A stretch of 64,000 bases of DNA, from NCBI RefSeq assembly GCF_009601505.1, contig NZ_WITC01000090.1, positions 33,187 through 97,186 of the forward strand, read 5' to 3'. The notes beneath the pieces are model-generated. The model did no database searches. It worked only from the letters and a program-made list of their open reading frames with translations, and had not been told where the DNA came from. Shown piece by piece: positions 45,509-55,469 of this stretch (the first letter of the stretch is position 1; every line of letters begins with the position of its first letter). The stretch is from Sinorhizobium terangae. GTDB taxonomy: Bacteria; Pseudomonadota; Alphaproteobacteria; Rhizobiales; Rhizobiaceae. The translations under genes were made by a program, and so were the position numbers.

Positions 45509-46054
45509 ATGGTGAATGACATAACACCGGTAGATGACGTCATGATAATTGCCTGTATTTTGGTCATTTTTCCGCTCTGCCTTACCCTTGCGGCTTTCAC
45601 CGATCTTCTCACGATGACAATTCCGAACCGGGTGTCGGTCATCCTGATAGGCGCGTTCATTGTCGTCGCACCCTTCGCCGGGCTCGACATTGGACAGATC
45701 GGCCTTCACGTCTTGGCGGCTATCGCTGTTTTTGCCGTCTGCTTCTGCCTGTTCGCGCTTAACGTTATGGGCGGAGGTGACGCCAAGCTCCTGACCGCAA
45801 GCGCCATTTGGTTCGGCCTCAACGTCTCGCTCGTCGCGTTCCTTGTTTACGTATCCATTTTTGGCGGCATCCTGACGCTCGCCGTTCTGTTCCTGCGCAA
45901 GCAGGAGAACACGATCCTCGCCAGCGGCATCCCGGTACCGGCCCTGCTTCTGACTGCCAAGAAGATCCCGTACGGCGTTGCCATCGCGCTTGGTGGCTTT
46001 GCGGCCTATCCCTCATCGCCACTGATGCAGGCTGCATTCGCGCAGCTTTCATAA
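45509..46054 (+). CDS. cpaA: Prepilin peptidase, CpaA/TadV type
   Basis: 181 residues, nearly all membrane segments. The two catalytic aspartates of type IV prepilin peptidases are visible as Asp32 in AAFTDLLTMTIPN and Asp91 in NVMGGGDAKL. It lacks the N-methyltransferase domain of PilD, as Flp peptidases do. It should process pilA1, pilA2 and the TadE-like proteins. ATG 45509 is used; ATG 45542 would also keep all helices. Confidence 0.93.
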   Translation: MVNDITPVDDVMIIACILVIFPLCLTLAAFTDLLTMTIPNRVSVILIGAFIVVAPFAGLDIGQIGLHVLAAIAVFAVCFCLFALNVMGGGDAKLLTASAIWFGLNVSLVAFLVYVSIFGGILTLAVLFLRKQENTILASGIPVPALLLTAKKIPYGVAIALGGFAAYPSSPLMQAAFAQLS

Positions 46055-46188
46055 ATGCTCGCCCGCAGCTGGTGAGATCAATCCACGCAAGCATTCGTTA
46101 ACCACGTCCGTATCGGGCTCGTTAACCATAATTACACCAATTCCTGATCAATCTGGCCCAGGGGCATTCTTGGGGCTTGGGGACGATC

Positions 46189-47001
46189 ATGAAACCGGTG
46201 CGCATCATCATTCTGGCGGTGGCCGTGACCTCGGCTGCCATGGCCGGACTGCTCGCGATGAAGCTGACCCGTGGTCCCGCGCCGCAAACAGCCGAGCCAG
46301 TCATCGAGCAGGCGCCGACAGTCAATGTGCTGGTCGCCAGCAAGAGCCTGCCGGTTGGTTCGCGGCTCGGAGCCGACGCGATCCATTGGATGGCCTGGCC
46401 GAAAGACGGCATCGTCGAAGGACTGATTACCGAGGAAAACCGTCCGGGTGCGGTCGAAGACCTTTCAGGCGCCGTCGTGCGCCTGCCGATCTTCACCGGC
46501 GAGCCGGTCCGCCAGGAAAAAATCGCCGATTCCTCGAGCCGCATCATGTCGTCGCTGTTGCCTGCGGGAAAGCGGGCGGTTGCGACAGAAATCACCGTTG
46601 CCACGGGCGCGGGCGGCTTCATCCTGCCGAACGACCGCGTCGACGTCATCATGGTGCGCAAGTCCGATAACGACGGCGTCTATCTGACCGAGACGGTGCT
46701 GAGCAACGTCCGGGTACTGGCGATCGATCAGCAGGTCGAAGAGAAGGACGACGGCTCGAAATCGGTGGTCGGTACCACCGCGACGCTGGAACTGACGCCC
46801 GATCAATCCAAGGTCATGACGGTTGCACAGCAGATGGCCGAGCGCATTTCGCTGGCGCTTCGCAGCGTCGCCGATGCGCAGGAGGCCGATACCAACGCTG
46901 CAGACTATCTTTTGAGCGGTGACGGCCAGCCGAGCATTCAGCTCATCAAATCGGGCTCCATCGTCAAAAGCGACGGTGCCACTGGCCAGAACGAGAAATG
47001 A
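46189..47001 (+). CDS. cpaB: Flp pilus assembly protein CpaB/RcpC
   Basis: 270 residues. An N-terminal membrane helix (RIIILAVAVTSAAMAGLL) is followed by the SAF domain, VNVLVASKSLPVGSRLGADAI, as in RcpC/CpaB, and by GAGGFILPNDRVDVIMVRK. It spans the periplasm between the membranes and is thought to assist secretin function. ATG 46189 has TTGGGGA upstream; GTG or ATG 46177 adds only four residues. Confidence 0.93.
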   Translation: MKPVRIIILAVAVTSAAMAGLLAMKLTRGPAPQTAEPVIEQAPTVNVLVASKSLPVGSRLGADAIHWMAWPKDGIVEGLITEENRPGAVEDLSGAVVRLPIFTGEPVRQEKIADSSSRIMSSLLPAGKRAVATEITVATGAGGFILPNDRVDVIMVRKSDNDGVYLTETVLSNVRVLAIDQQVEEKDDGSKSVVGTTATLELTPDQSKVMTVAQQMAERISLALRSVADAQEADTNAADYLLSGDGQPSIQLIKSGSIVKSDGATGQNEK

Positions 47002-47020
47002 AGATCGAGCGGGGCGCAAG

Positions 47021-48556
47021 GTGAAGCGGAACGGAAACATATTTCGGACGTCGATCGCAGCGGGTCTGTCGTTCTGCCTGACGTTCTCGGGCATGGCACT
47101 GCCGGTCGTGCCTGCGGCCGAGGCGGCCGCATCGTCGGTCGTAAGAATCGCAAACAGCGGTCCGGGCGTCAAAAAAACAATCAGCCTCGGCCTCAACAAG
47201 GCCGTCGTCGTCGATCTCCCAACGGATGCCCACGACATCCTGGTCGCCGATCCGTCGCTCGCCGATGCGGTCACCCGCACCTCCCGGCGCATCTATTTGT
47301 TCGGCAAGGCCGTCGGTCAGACGAATATTTTCGTCTTCGGGCCGAACGGCGAGGAAATCGTCAGTCTTGAGATTGCGGTCGAGCGTGATGTCGCCGGCCT
47401 CGAAGCGAATCTCCGCCGCTTCATTCCGGATGCGGACATCAACGTCGAAATCGTTTCGGACAACGTCGTCCTCACCGGCACCGTCCGCACGCCGCTCGAC
47501 TCCACCAAGGCAGTCGATTTGGCGCAGGCCTTCCTCAAAGGCGGTGAGGCGACGACGCGCAACATCACCGCACAGGGAAACAACGGCGACGCGGATATCT
47601 TCGCCGAAGACCGGCAAACCTCCCAGATCGTCAATTTGCTGACGATCGAGGGTGACGACCAGGTGACGTTGAAGGTGACCGTCGCCGAAGTCAGCAGGCA
47701 GGTGCTGAAGCAACTCGGCTTCAACGGCAGCGTCGGGGACGGCGAGAGCGGTATCGGTTTCCGCAATCCTGCCAACCTTGGTGACGCGATCAGTGTAGGG
47801 GCCAATGCCCTCATCAAGGGATCGATCGGTCCAACGACCATTTCGAGCTACATCAACGCCATGGAACAGGCAGGCGTCATGCGGACGCTTGCAGAGCCCA
47901 GTCTGACCGCGATTTCCGGGCAGGAGGCCAAGTTCTATGTCGGCGGAGAATTCCGCCTGTCGGGCGTGCAGGAAGTAAAGAAGGATGACGCAACGGGCGA
48001 ACCGACGGTTACGCGCGAGGTGAACGATGTCGAATATGGAATTCGATTGAACTTCAAACCCGTCGTTCTCGGTCCCGGTCGCATAAGTCTGGCGATCGAG
48101 ACGGATGTGTCCGAGCCGACCTATGAGGGCTCGGTCGTGACGGGCAACGGCGCAAACGCCATACCCGGCAATACTTTCCTGGGTATCCGCCGGCGCGAGG
48201 CTTCGACGAGCGTCGAACTGCCCTCCGGCGGCTCCATCGTCATCGCCGGTCTGGTCCAGGATAATATTCGTCAGGCGATGTCGGGCCTGCCGGGCGCCGC
48301 TAAAATCCCGATCCTCGGCACGCTGTTCCGCAGCAAGGATTTCCAGCGCAACGAGACGGAGCTCGTCATCATCGCGACGCCCTATCTGGTGCGTCCGGTC
48401 GCCCGCAGCGCGATTTCGCGTCCCGACGATAATTTCAATCCGGCCAACGATCTCGACAGCTTCTTCCTCGGCCGCGTCAACCGGATCTACGGACGTCCGG
48501 AGGCGCCGGCGCCTGTCGGTCGCTATCACGGCAATGTCGGCTTCATCTACAAATAG
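47021..48556 (+). CDS. cpaC: Outer membrane secretin of the Flp pilus, CpaC/RcpA, GTG start
   Basis: 511 residues with a signal peptide (LSFCLTFSGMALP to EAAA). The N-terminal pilus domain (SLGLNKAVVVDLPTDAHDI) and a BON-like segment precede the secretin domain, which has VTLKVTVAEVSRQVLKQLG, LAEPSLTAISGQEAKFYVGGE and the C-terminal VPIL-like GLPGAAKIPILGTLFRS. It forms the outer membrane pore. The GTG at 47021 is the family start; the frame upstream lies within cpaB. Confidence 0.95.
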   Translation: MKRNGNIFRTSIAAGLSFCLTFSGMALPVVPAAEAAASSVVRIANSGPGVKKTISLGLNKAVVVDLPTDAHDILVADPSLADAVTRTSRRIYLFGKAVGQTNIFVFGPNGEEIVSLEIAVERDVAGLEANLRRFIPDADINVEIVSDNVVLTGTVRTPLDSTKAVDLAQAFLKGGEATTRNITAQGNNGDADIFAEDRQTSQIVNLLTIEGDDQVTLKVTVAEVSRQVLKQLGFNGSVGDGESGIGFRNPANLGDAISVGANALIKGSIGPTTISSYINAMEQAGVMRTLAEPSLTAISGQEAKFYVGGEFRLSGVQEVKKDDATGEPTVTREVNDVEYGIRLNFKPVVLGPGRISLAIETDVSEPTYEGSVVTGNGANAIPGNTFLGIRRREASTSVELPSGGSIVIAGLVQDNIRQAMSGLPGAAKIPILGTLFRSKDFQRNETELVIIATPYLVRPVARSAISRPDDNFNPANDLDSFFLGRVNRIYGRPEAPAPVGRYHGNVGFIYK

Positions 48557-48564
48557 GTCGGGTC

Positions 48565-49293
48565 ATGAACAAGCGAAACGCCACGCAGAACAGTCCTGAA
48601 AGGCAGACCCGGATGTTCCTCGAACGAAGCCGTCTTCCCATGCTCGCGCTCGCCATTGCCGCCGGACTGCTTGCAAGCTGCGGCACCAAGGACAAGCTCG
48701 CGACCGGCGCGCTCCCCGACGATTATCGTACACGGCACCCGATCGTCATCGCCGAGGCCGAGCGGACTATCGACATTCCCGTCGCATCCGGCGACACGCG
48801 GCTCTCCCAGGGCACGCGCGACGTCGTCCGCGGATTTGCCGCGGAATACCGCAATGCGTCGACCGGCGTCATCCAGATCGTGCTGCCGCGCGGATCGGCC
48901 AACAGCCATGCCGCCCAAGTCGTCCGCAGGGATATCCGCCGTCAGTTGGCAGCGGTCGGGATACCGGCGAAAAGAGTGATCGAAACTGGATATGAAGCTG
49001 GTGCAACCGGCGATGCGGCGCCCATTCGCCTGAGCTATGTCGCGATCGCCGCGCAGACCGCACCCTGCGGCGAGTGGCCGGAGGATCTGACGCTCAACAC
49101 GCTCCAAAACCGCAACTACTACAACTTCGGTTGCGCCACGCAGTCCAATCTCGCCGCCCAGATATCCAATCCGACGGATCTCATTGGCCCGCGCCAGATG
49201 TCGCCGATCGATGCCGAGCAGCGTGGCGAAGTAATCAACTCCTGGCGCGGCACGGACACCGACAACGGCGGCACGACAATCATCTTCAATTGA
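48565..49293 (+). CDS. cpaD: Flp pilus assembly lipoprotein CpaD
   Basis: 242 residues. The leader ends in a lipobox LLASC, giving a lipid-modified Cys after about 38 residues. The mature part has the CpaD pattern RHPIVIAEAERTIDIPV, a helix with RDVVRGFAAEYR and the conserved APCGEWPEDL and NYYNFGCATQSNLAAQI, with paired cysteines. It acts in the periplasm or outer membrane, possibly as secretin pilotin. ATG 48565 lies 8 bases after cpaC. Confidence 0.93.
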   Translation: MNKRNATQNSPERQTRMFLERSRLPMLALAIAAGLLASCGTKDKLATGALPDDYRTRHPIVIAEAERTIDIPVASGDTRLSQGTRDVVRGFAAEYRNASTGVIQIVLPRGSANSHAAQVVRRDIRRQLAAVGIPAKRVIETGYEAGATGDAAPIRLSYVAIAAQTAPCGEWPEDLTLNTLQNRNYYNFGCATQSNLAAQISNPTDLIGPRQMSPIDAEQRGEVINSWRGTDTDNGGTTIIFN

Positions 49294-49312
49294 CGGGGCC
49301 CGGGGAAAAGCG

Positions 49313-50599
49313 ATGAGCGCCATTGAATACAGCATCGACAGCGGCGGAGCGGCGGACTTTTCCGCCGACGCGGCGCGCCCGGGCGACCTCGACCAGTTGA
49401 GGCCGCTGCCGCGCATTTCGATTCATGCGTTCTGCGAAAGCGAGACGGTGCAGCGGCTCATGGAGCGTTGCGGCCAGGATCGCCGCATGGCGAAGGTCAG
49501 CCTTCGGATCACCGGCGGCAGCATCGCCGCCGCCGCAAACATGTTCGCCAGCGTATCGACCCCGAACCTGATCATCCTGGAAGCCGCCACCGAACCGCGC
49601 TCGTTGCTTGCCGAGCTCGCGCCCTTGGCGGAAGTTTGCGATCCGAGCACCAAGGTGATCATTATCGGCCGCCACAACGACATCGCGCTCTATCGTGATC
49701 TGATCCGCCACGGCATTTCAGAATACATGGTTGCCCCGGTGTCGATGGCGGATGTCCTGACGGCGGTTTCGGCGATCTTCGTCGACCCCGAGGCCGAGCC
49801 TCTGGGTCGCAGCCTTGCCTTCATCGGCGCGAAGGGCGGCTGCGGCTCGTCTATCATCGCCCACAATTGCGCCTGGGGCATTTCCAATCTGTTTTCGACG
49901 GAGACCATCCTCGCCGATCTCGACCTGCCATATGGCACGGCGAACATCGATTTCGACCAGGATCCGCCGCAGGGCATTTCGGAAGCGGTGTTTGCACCGG
50001 ATAGACTGGACGAGGTCTTCCTCGACCGCCTTCTGACGAAATGTTCCGAGCATTTGTCCTTGCTTGCCGCGCCTTCAATGCTCGATCGCGCTTACGATTT
50101 CGAGGCAGGCGCCTTCCATCCGATCCTCGAAATTCTGCAGCGCAGCGCGCCTGTCTCGGTCCTTGACGTGCCGCATATCTGGTCCGATTGGACACGCTCG
50201 GTTCTGGCCGAGGCCGACGAAGTGGTCGTCACGGCCGTTCCGGACCTCGCCAGCCTCAGAAACACCAAGAACCTCTTCGACGCGCTGAAGAAAATCCGTC
50301 CGAACGACAAGGCGCCACACCTCATCCTCAACCAGGTGGGCATGCCGAAGCGGCCGGAAATCGCACCGAACGAGTTCTGCGAGTCGCTCGAGCTAGAAGC
50401 CGCCGCCATCATCCCCTTCGATGCGGTTCTTTTCGGCAACGCCTCCAACAGCGGACGCATGATCGCGGAAATCGACAAGAAATCTCCGGTCGCAGAGACC
50501 TTCTCGCAGATGGCGCATCTCCTGACCGGGCGCGCGACGATCAAGAAGGCACGCAAGGGGGGACTCGGCAAGGTGCTGGCCCGGCTCCGCGGGCGGTAG
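49313..50599 (+). CDS. cpaE: CpaE/TadZ, ParA-like pilus localisation ATPase
   Basis: 428 residues. The first 150 resemble a response-regulator-like receiver domain without phosphoacceptor features; ILIAG-type strand LIILEAATEPRSLLAEL fits. A ParA/MinD-like ATPase domain follows from about 160, with the altered Walker A FIGAKGGCGSSIIAHN seen in CpaE proteins. CpaE/TadZ marks the cell pole and recruits the pilus machine. GGGGAAAAG precedes ATG 49313. Confidence 0.93.
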   Translation: MSAIEYSIDSGGAADFSADAARPGDLDQLRPLPRISIHAFCESETVQRLMERCGQDRRMAKVSLRITGGSIAAAANMFASVSTPNLIILEAATEPRSLLAELAPLAEVCDPSTKVIIIGRHNDIALYRDLIRHGISEYMVAPVSMADVLTAVSAIFVDPEAEPLGRSLAFIGAKGGCGSSIIAHNCAWGISNLFSTETILADLDLPYGTANIDFDQDPPQGISEAVFAPDRLDEVFLDRLLTKCSEHLSLLAAPSMLDRAYDFEAGAFHPILEILQRSAPVSVLDVPHIWSDWTRSVLAEADEVVVTAVPDLASLRNTKNLFDALKKIRPNDKAPHLILNQVGMPKRPEIAPNEFCESLELEAAAIIPFDAVLFGNASNSGRMIAEIDKKSPVAETFSQMAHLLTGRATIKKARKGGLGKVLARLRGR

Positions 50600-50624
50600 G
50601 CAATGAAGCAACCGGATTGAAGTG

Positions 50625-52091
50625 ATGTTTGGCAAACGCGGAAATGAAGGTTTTGGCAAGGCTGGTGTAACGAGCCCCGTGGTTCCGCCGCCCATGCCGG
50701 CCGCACAGCCGATTGCTGTGGAGCGACCGGTGGCGCCCGTTATCGCCGAAGCCGTTGTCGCCCCGGTCCGTCCGCAACCGGCGGCTCCGCCGGCGCGCCG
50801 GCGCGCGACCAGGGACGAGGACTATTACGACACCAAATCGCAGGTCTTTTCTGCGCTGATCGACACGATCGACCTCTCGCAGCTCTCAAAGCTCGACACC
50901 GAGAGCGCGCGCGAAGAAATTCGCGATATCGTCAACGATATCATCACCATCAAGAATTTCGCGATGTCGATCGCGGAGCAGGAGGAACTGCTCGACGACA
51001 TCTGCAACGACGTACTCGGATATGGGCCGCTGGAGCCGCTGCTTGCGCGCGACGATATCGCCGACATCATGGTCAATGGTGCTGGCCAGACCTTCATCGA
51101 AGTCGGCGGCAAGGTGCAGGAATCGGAAATCCGCTTTCGCGACAACGCGCAATTGCTATCGATCTGCCAGCGCATCGTGAGCCAGGTGGGCCGCCGCGTC
51201 GACGAATCGAGCCCGATCTGCGACGCGCGCCTGCCCGACGGATCGCGCGTCAACGTCATCGCCCCACCCTTGGCGATCGATGGCACGGCGCTGACGATCC
51301 GCAAGTTCAAGAAAGACAAGCTGACGCTCGAACAATTGGTGCGCTTCGGATCGATCACGCCGGAGGGTGCTGTCCTCCTGCAGATTATCGGCCGCGTCCG
51401 CTGCAACATCGTCATTTCGGGCGGTACCGGTTCGGGCAAGACGACGCTGCTCAATTGTCTCACGCGCTACATCGACAGCGACGAGCGGGTCATCACCTGC
51501 GAGGATTCGGCTGAACTGCAGCTGCAGCAGCCGCATGTGGTGCGCCTCGAAACCCGCCCGCCGAACATCGAGGGCGAGGGCGAGATCACTATGCGCGACC
51601 TCATCAAGAACTGCCTGCGCATGCGCCCCGAACGCATTATCGTCGGCGAAGTGCGCGGACCAGAGGTCTTCGACTTGCTGCAGGCGATGAACACCGGTCA
51701 CGACGGTTCGATGGGCACGATCCACGCCAACACGCCGCGGGAGTGCCTGAGCCGCATGGAATCGATGATTGCCATGGGCGGCTATACGCTGCCGGCCAAG
51801 ACGGTTCGGGAAATCATCGCGGGCTCGATCGACGTTATCATCCAGGCTTCGCGCCTGCGCGACGGATCCCGCCGGATCACGCACATCACCGAAGTGGTCG
51901 GCATGGAAGGCGACGTGATCATCACGCAGGACCTGATGCGCTACGAGATGGACGGCGAGGACGCCAATGGCCGGATCATCGGCCGGCACGTTTCGACCGG
52001 CATCGGCCGGCCGCATTTCTGGGACCGCGCCCGCTATTTCAACGAGGACAAGCGGCTCGCCGCGACGCTCGACGCGATGGAAAAGAACTAG
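50625..52091 (+). CDS. cpaF: CpaF/TadA pilus secretion ATPase
   Basis: 488 residues. After a proline-rich N-terminal tail comes the type II/IV secretion ATPase core: Walker [15 protein letters not shown] near 264-277, ARG-type [16 protein letters not shown], Walker B-region [17 protein letters not shown], and the [16 protein letters not shown] region. It drives extension and, in Tad systems, probably retraction of the pilus. ATG 50625 has a weak upstream signal; GTG 50622 is equally possible. Confidence 0.96.
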   Translation: MFGKRGNEGFGKAGVTSPVVPPPMPAAQPIAVERPVAPVIAEAVVAPVRPQPAAPPARRRATRDEDYYDTKSQVFSALIDTIDLSQLSKLDTESAREEIRDIVNDIITIKNFAMSIAEQEELLDDICNDVLGYGPLEPLLARDDIADIMVNGAGQTFIEVGGKVQESEIRFRDNAQLLSICQRIVSQVGRRVDESSPICDARLPDGSRVNVIAPPLAIDGTALTIRKFKKDKLTLEQLVRFGSITPEGAVLLQIIGRVRCNIVISGGTGSGKTTLLNCLTRYIDSDERVITCEDSAELQLQQPHVVRLETRPPNIEGEGEITMRDLIKNCLRMRPERIIVGEVRGPEVFDLLQAMNTGHDGSMGTIHANTPRECLSRMESMIAMGGYTLPAKTVREIIAGSIDVIIQASRLRDGSRRITHITEVVGMEGDVIITQDLMRYEMDGEDANGRIIGRHVSTGIGRPHFWDRARYFNEDKRLAATLDAMEKN

Positions 52092-52095
52092 GGCA

Positions 52096-52190
52096 ATTCC
52101 AGGAAAAGCGTGTAGCGGTTTTCCGTCTGGAATCGCTTAATTTCAAAGAGTTAGATCATTTCACTGTTTTAAGGAAACAATGAAATGATC
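52096..52190. repeat. Two intergenic hairpins between cpaF and tadB
   Basis: 52096-52133 has ATTCCAG/CTGGAAT arms with inner GGAAAA/TTTTCC around GCGTGTAGCGG, the same inner pattern as in the hairpins at 10161-10210 and 10276-10316. 52154-52190 has perfect 10-base arms GATCATTTCA/TGAAATGATC and a shorter inner stem. The operon may continue through them; the next gene starts at 52257. Confidence 0.65.
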
Positions 52191-52256
52191 GAGAGCGGGA
52201 CAGGCGCGAAGAACGACTTCGCATCGCCCCGCTAGAGCAAAGGAACAGGTTCGACG

Positions 52257-53267
52257 ATGTTCGGCGTAGACATCACCGTTCTGGCATTGGCTGGCCTCGT
52301 CGCGGTCGCGGCGGCTGGACTCGCCTACGGTGTGCTCTTCTCGCGCATCGAGAGCGAGAAGAAGGCCGAAGGCCGCTTCCGCCGGGTCAGCGCTGCAGAG
52401 ACGGACCGGACCAAGATCAAGGCGGCACGCGATCGCGTCACCGAGATGTCGAAACGGCGCAAATCCGTCCAGGATTCGCTGAAGGAGCTCGAAAAGAAGC
52501 AGCAGGAAAAGTCGGCGAAGGCCGCTCCGTCGATGAAGATGCGCTTGGCGCAGGCCAACCTCTCGATGTCGGTGCCGCAGTTTTATGTGTTCAGTGCCAT
52601 TTTTGGCCTGTTTGCGTTTCTGTTGACATTCGTTGCCAGCGGCAAATTGCTGATTGCCGTCGGCGTCGCGCTGATCGCCGCTGCCGGCTTGCCGCGCTGG
52701 ATCGTCGGCTTCATGATCAAGCGGCGCTGCAAGAAGTTCCTGGACGAGTTCCCGAACGCACTCGATGTCATGGTGCGCTCGATCAAGTCCGGTCTGCCGC
52801 TGAACGACGCGCTGAGGCTGATTGCCAGCGACGGACAGGAGCCGGTCAAGACGGAATTCCGTCGGGTCGTGGATTCCCAGCAGGTGGGCCTCACTGTGCC
52901 GGAAGCCTGCGGTCGCATGATCCAGAGCATTCCCCTGCCGGAGGTGAATTTCTTTGCGATCGTGATCGCCATTCAGGCACAGGCGGGCGGCAACCTTTCG
53001 GAAGCGCTCGGCAATCTCTCCAAGGTCCTGCGCGAGCGCAAGAAGATGAAGGCGAAGGTGAATGCCTTGTCCATGGAGGCCAAGGCATCCGCCTGCATCA
53101 TCGGCGCGCTGCCTGTCATCGTTGCGACGCTCGTCTATCTTACGTCGCCCGAATACATGTTGGTCCTCTTCACCGATCCGCGCGGCCACCTCATCATGGG
53201 GGTGTCCGCCGTCTGGATGAGCATCGGCATCTTCGTGATGCGCAACATGATCAATTTCGACATTTGA
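52257..53267 (+). CDS. tadB: Flp pilus platform protein TadB (CpaG)
   Basis: 336 residues of the GspF/TadB family. An N-terminal helix, a basic coiled-coil-prone cytosolic stretch, then helices and the conserved FLDEFPNALDVMVRSIKSGLPLNDALRLIASD motif of the type II secretion F domain, with AIQAQAGGNLSEALGNLSKVLRERK near 225-250. It forms, with TadC, the inner membrane platform on which CpaF acts. Confidence 0.94.
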   Translation: MFGVDITVLALAGLVAVAAAGLAYGVLFSRIESEKKAEGRFRRVSAAETDRTKIKAARDRVTEMSKRRKSVQDSLKELEKKQQEKSAKAAPSMKMRLAQANLSMSVPQFYVFSAIFGLFAFLLTFVASGKLLIAVGVALIAAAGLPRWIVGFMIKRRCKKFLDEFPNALDVMVRSIKSGLPLNDALRLIASDGQEPVKTEFRRVVDSQQVGLTVPEACGRMIQSIPLPEVNFFAIVIAIQAQAGGNLSEALGNLSKVLRERKKMKAKVNALSMEAKASACIIGALPVIVATLVYLTSPEYMLVLFTDPRGHLIMGVSAVWMSIGIFVMRNMINFDI

Positions 53268-53277
53268 GGATGCTTCG

Positions 53278-54261
53278 GTGGATGCCTGGGTAAAAACGCT
53301 GACAGATCCGAACATCGTCATTGCCGTCCTGGTCTCGATGGCGGTGCTGGCGACGTTTTATTCGCTTGTGGTTCCCTTCTTCGAGCAAGGCGATCTGACG
53401 AAGCGGATGAAAGCGGTGGCGACCGAACGCGAACAGATTCGCGCCCGCGAGCGCGTACGCCTGAACGCCGAGGCTGCCAGCGGCAAGGCGAGCCTCAGGG
53501 CGCAGAACAACACCTCGGTGCGGCAGATCGTCGAGCGGCTGAACCTGAAGCAGGCGCTGGTGGATGACAACACGGTCAACCGCCTGAAGACGGCAGGCTA
53601 TCGATCGCAGAACGCGCTCAATACCTTTCTCTTTGCCCGCTTCTGCCTGCCTTTCATGTTTCTGATCATTGCCGTCGTCTACATCTTCGTGCTGGGGAAT
53701 TTTGCCGACAAACCATTGATGCTCAGGCTGCTCTTCGCCGTCGGCTTCGCCTATCTCGGTTTCTACGCGCCGAATATCTTCATCGCCAATGCCGTCTCCA
53801 AGCGCCAGCATTCGATCCGCCGTGCCTGGCCCGACGCGCTGGACCTTCTGCTGATCTGCGTCGAATCGGGCGTCTCCATGGAACTTGCCATGCGTCGCGT
53901 TGCCGACGAGATCGCGGCGCAATCGCCGCCGCTCGCCGAAGAGCTGGTGCTGACGACCGCCGAGCTTTCGTTCCTGCCGGATCGGCGCGTCGCACTCGAA
54001 AATCTCGGCCTGCGCACCGGCATCGAGGATGTAAAGTCGGTGACCCAGGCGCTGATCCAGGCCGATCGTTACGGCACCCCCGTGGCGCAGGCCCTGCGCG
54101 TGCTGGCGCAGGAAAGCCGTGACCAGCGCATGAATGCGGCGGAAAAGAAGGCAGCGGCACTGCCGCCGAAGCTCACCGTCCCGATGATCCTCTTCTTCCT
54201 GCCGGTGCTCGTCGCCGTCATTTTGGGCCCGGCGGGGATACAGGTTGCGGACAAGTTTTAG
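53278..54261 (+). CDS. tadC: Flp pilus platform protein TadC (CpaH), GTG start
   Basis: 327 residues, paralogue of TadB. The F domain is represented by WPDALDLLLICVESGVSMELAMRRVADE and SVTQALIQADRYGTPVAQALRVLAQESRDQRM, with terminal helices LTVPMILFFLPVLVAVILGP. The GTG at 53278 has GAGGA eight bases upstream, within 10 bases of the tadB stop. Last plus-strand gene of the pilus operon. Confidence 0.94.
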   Translation: MDAWVKTLTDPNIVIAVLVSMAVLATFYSLVVPFFEQGDLTKRMKAVATEREQIRARERVRLNAEAASGKASLRAQNNTSVRQIVERLNLKQALVDDNTVNRLKTAGYRSQNALNTFLFARFCLPFMFLIIAVVYIFVLGNFADKPLMLRLLFAVGFAYLGFYAPNIFIANAVSKRQHSIRRAWPDALDLLLICVESGVSMELAMRRVADEIAAQSPPLAEELVLTTAELSFLPDRRVALENLGLRTGIEDVKSVTQALIQADRYGTPVAQALRVLAQESRDQRMNAAEKKAAALPPKLTVPMILFFLPVLVAVILGPAGIQVADKF

Positions 54262-54360
54262 GGCGCATCGGTTTCATGTGAGGCGCCTATCGACACAAAG
54301 ATCGCCGTAACGCCTTGAACTGGTAACCGAATCCGTTGTTCGCGCAGCCTCTCAGCGGAG

Positions 54361-54487
54361 TCATCTTCGGGCTTGACCCGGGGATCCAAATACAAGCCCG
54401 TTCTGCATGGTGTAGGTCCACGCTGGCAAAAGTCTTCGGGCTCTTGGGAGGCTTGCGCATGGATCCTCGGGTCAAGCCCGAGGATGA
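54361..54487. repeat. Long inverted repeat with 28-base arms
   Basis: Arms 54361-54388 and 54460-54487 are reverse complements at 26 of 28 positions (core GGGCTTGACCC/GGGTCAAGCCC) around a 71-base centre. It lies between tadC and the convergent TPR gene. It may end both transcripts, and looks like the palindromic intergenic elements common in Rhizobiales. The flanks 54262-54360 and 54488-54522 hold nothing recognisable. Confidence 0.6.
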
Positions 54488-54522
54488 CGGTGGGGGTGGC
54501 CGCGAGGCGTGAAAAGACCGCG

Positions 54523-55338
54523 CTAGTTCGTGTTTCCGTCGTCCGCCTTGGCGAGCTGCTTCCAGGCGCCCTGCTGTGACAGCATGGATCTCAGATAGGC
54601 GACGTTCGCTTCGGCTTGCTCTGCTGTCAATTCCTGCCGGGCGATCGCTTCGGCTTCCTGGAAGCGCCCCTGGAGGCCGACAGCGAGCGCGAGGTTCTGC
54701 CGCACGCTGCTGTCGGCGCCGGGCTGATCGGCGGCCGATTTGAGATAGGTCTCGGCGGTCTTCAGATCCTTTGTCAGCAGATAGGACATGCCGAGATTGG
54801 AGAGCACGGAGGGCTCGTTGGGGCGAAGATCGAGGGCCTCGCGGTACCTGAGGCGCGCTTCCGACGACCGGCCGAGCTGGTCGAGGACGGCACCCTCCGC
54901 GGATTTCAGCTTCCAATCCGGACGGTCTGGCGTTTGCGCCCGGCTGATCGTCGCCAATGCCTGTTCGAGCTGGCCGGCTGCGGCCTGCGCCTTGCCGTAG
55001 GCACCCAGAACCTCGCGGTCCGAAGGATGGTTGATCGCCACCTGCTGCATGACAGCAAGTGCCTGCTCGTTGCGGCCGGTCATGCGCAACAGGTTGGCGT
55101 AGTTGAGGCCCGCCTCGCGATCCTTGGGATTGCGCTCATAGGCCTGTCCTATGCTCTCTGCCGCCTGCGACAGTTCGGTTGCGTTCATCGACTGCACGGG
55201 TTTCGAGAGCGTCGGGATCGAGCCGGTGGTGAGCTCCTTCTTCTGTTGGCCGGCGCAGCCGGCAAGCGACAGCGCGACAAGCGCGACGGCTGTACCCTGA
55301 ACGAGACGAGGGAGTAGGGAAGTGGCTTCAGCGGTCAT
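54523..55338 (-). CDS. Tetratricopeptide lipoprotein, TadD-like
   Basis: About 271 residues. The leader ends in a lipobox LSLAGC, and at least four TPR-like helical repeats follow (for example REAGLNYANLLRMTGRNEQALAV, RLRYREALDLRPNEPSVLSNLGMSYLL). TadD proteins in Tad loci have this form and help secretin localisation. ATG 55338 has GGGGG eight bases upstream and leads straight into the leader; ATG 55356 would add six residues. Confidence 0.85.
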   Translation of the reverse strand: MTAEATSLLPRLVQGTAVALVALSLAGCAGQQKKELTTGSIPTLSKPVQSMNATELSQAAESIGQAYERNPKDREAGLNYANLLRMTGRNEQALAVMQQVAINHPSDREVLGAYGKAQAAAGQLEQALATISRAQTPDRPDWKLKSAEGAVLDQLGRSSEARLRYREALDLRPNEPSVLSNLGMSYLLTKDLKTAETYLKSAADQPGADSSVRQNLALAVGLQGRFQEAEAIARQELTAEQAEANVAYLRSMLSQQGAWKQLAKADDGNTN

Positions 55339-55469
55339 GAGTGGTGCCCCCAGCATGCGTTCGCACCGGAACTCCCAACATCAGCGGCGCAACTTTCACT
55401 CCAGCAATAATCTGTTAACCCTAACGGAGCGTTAATCGCGCAATCCGTTTCTGTCAGTCGAGGACTTCC

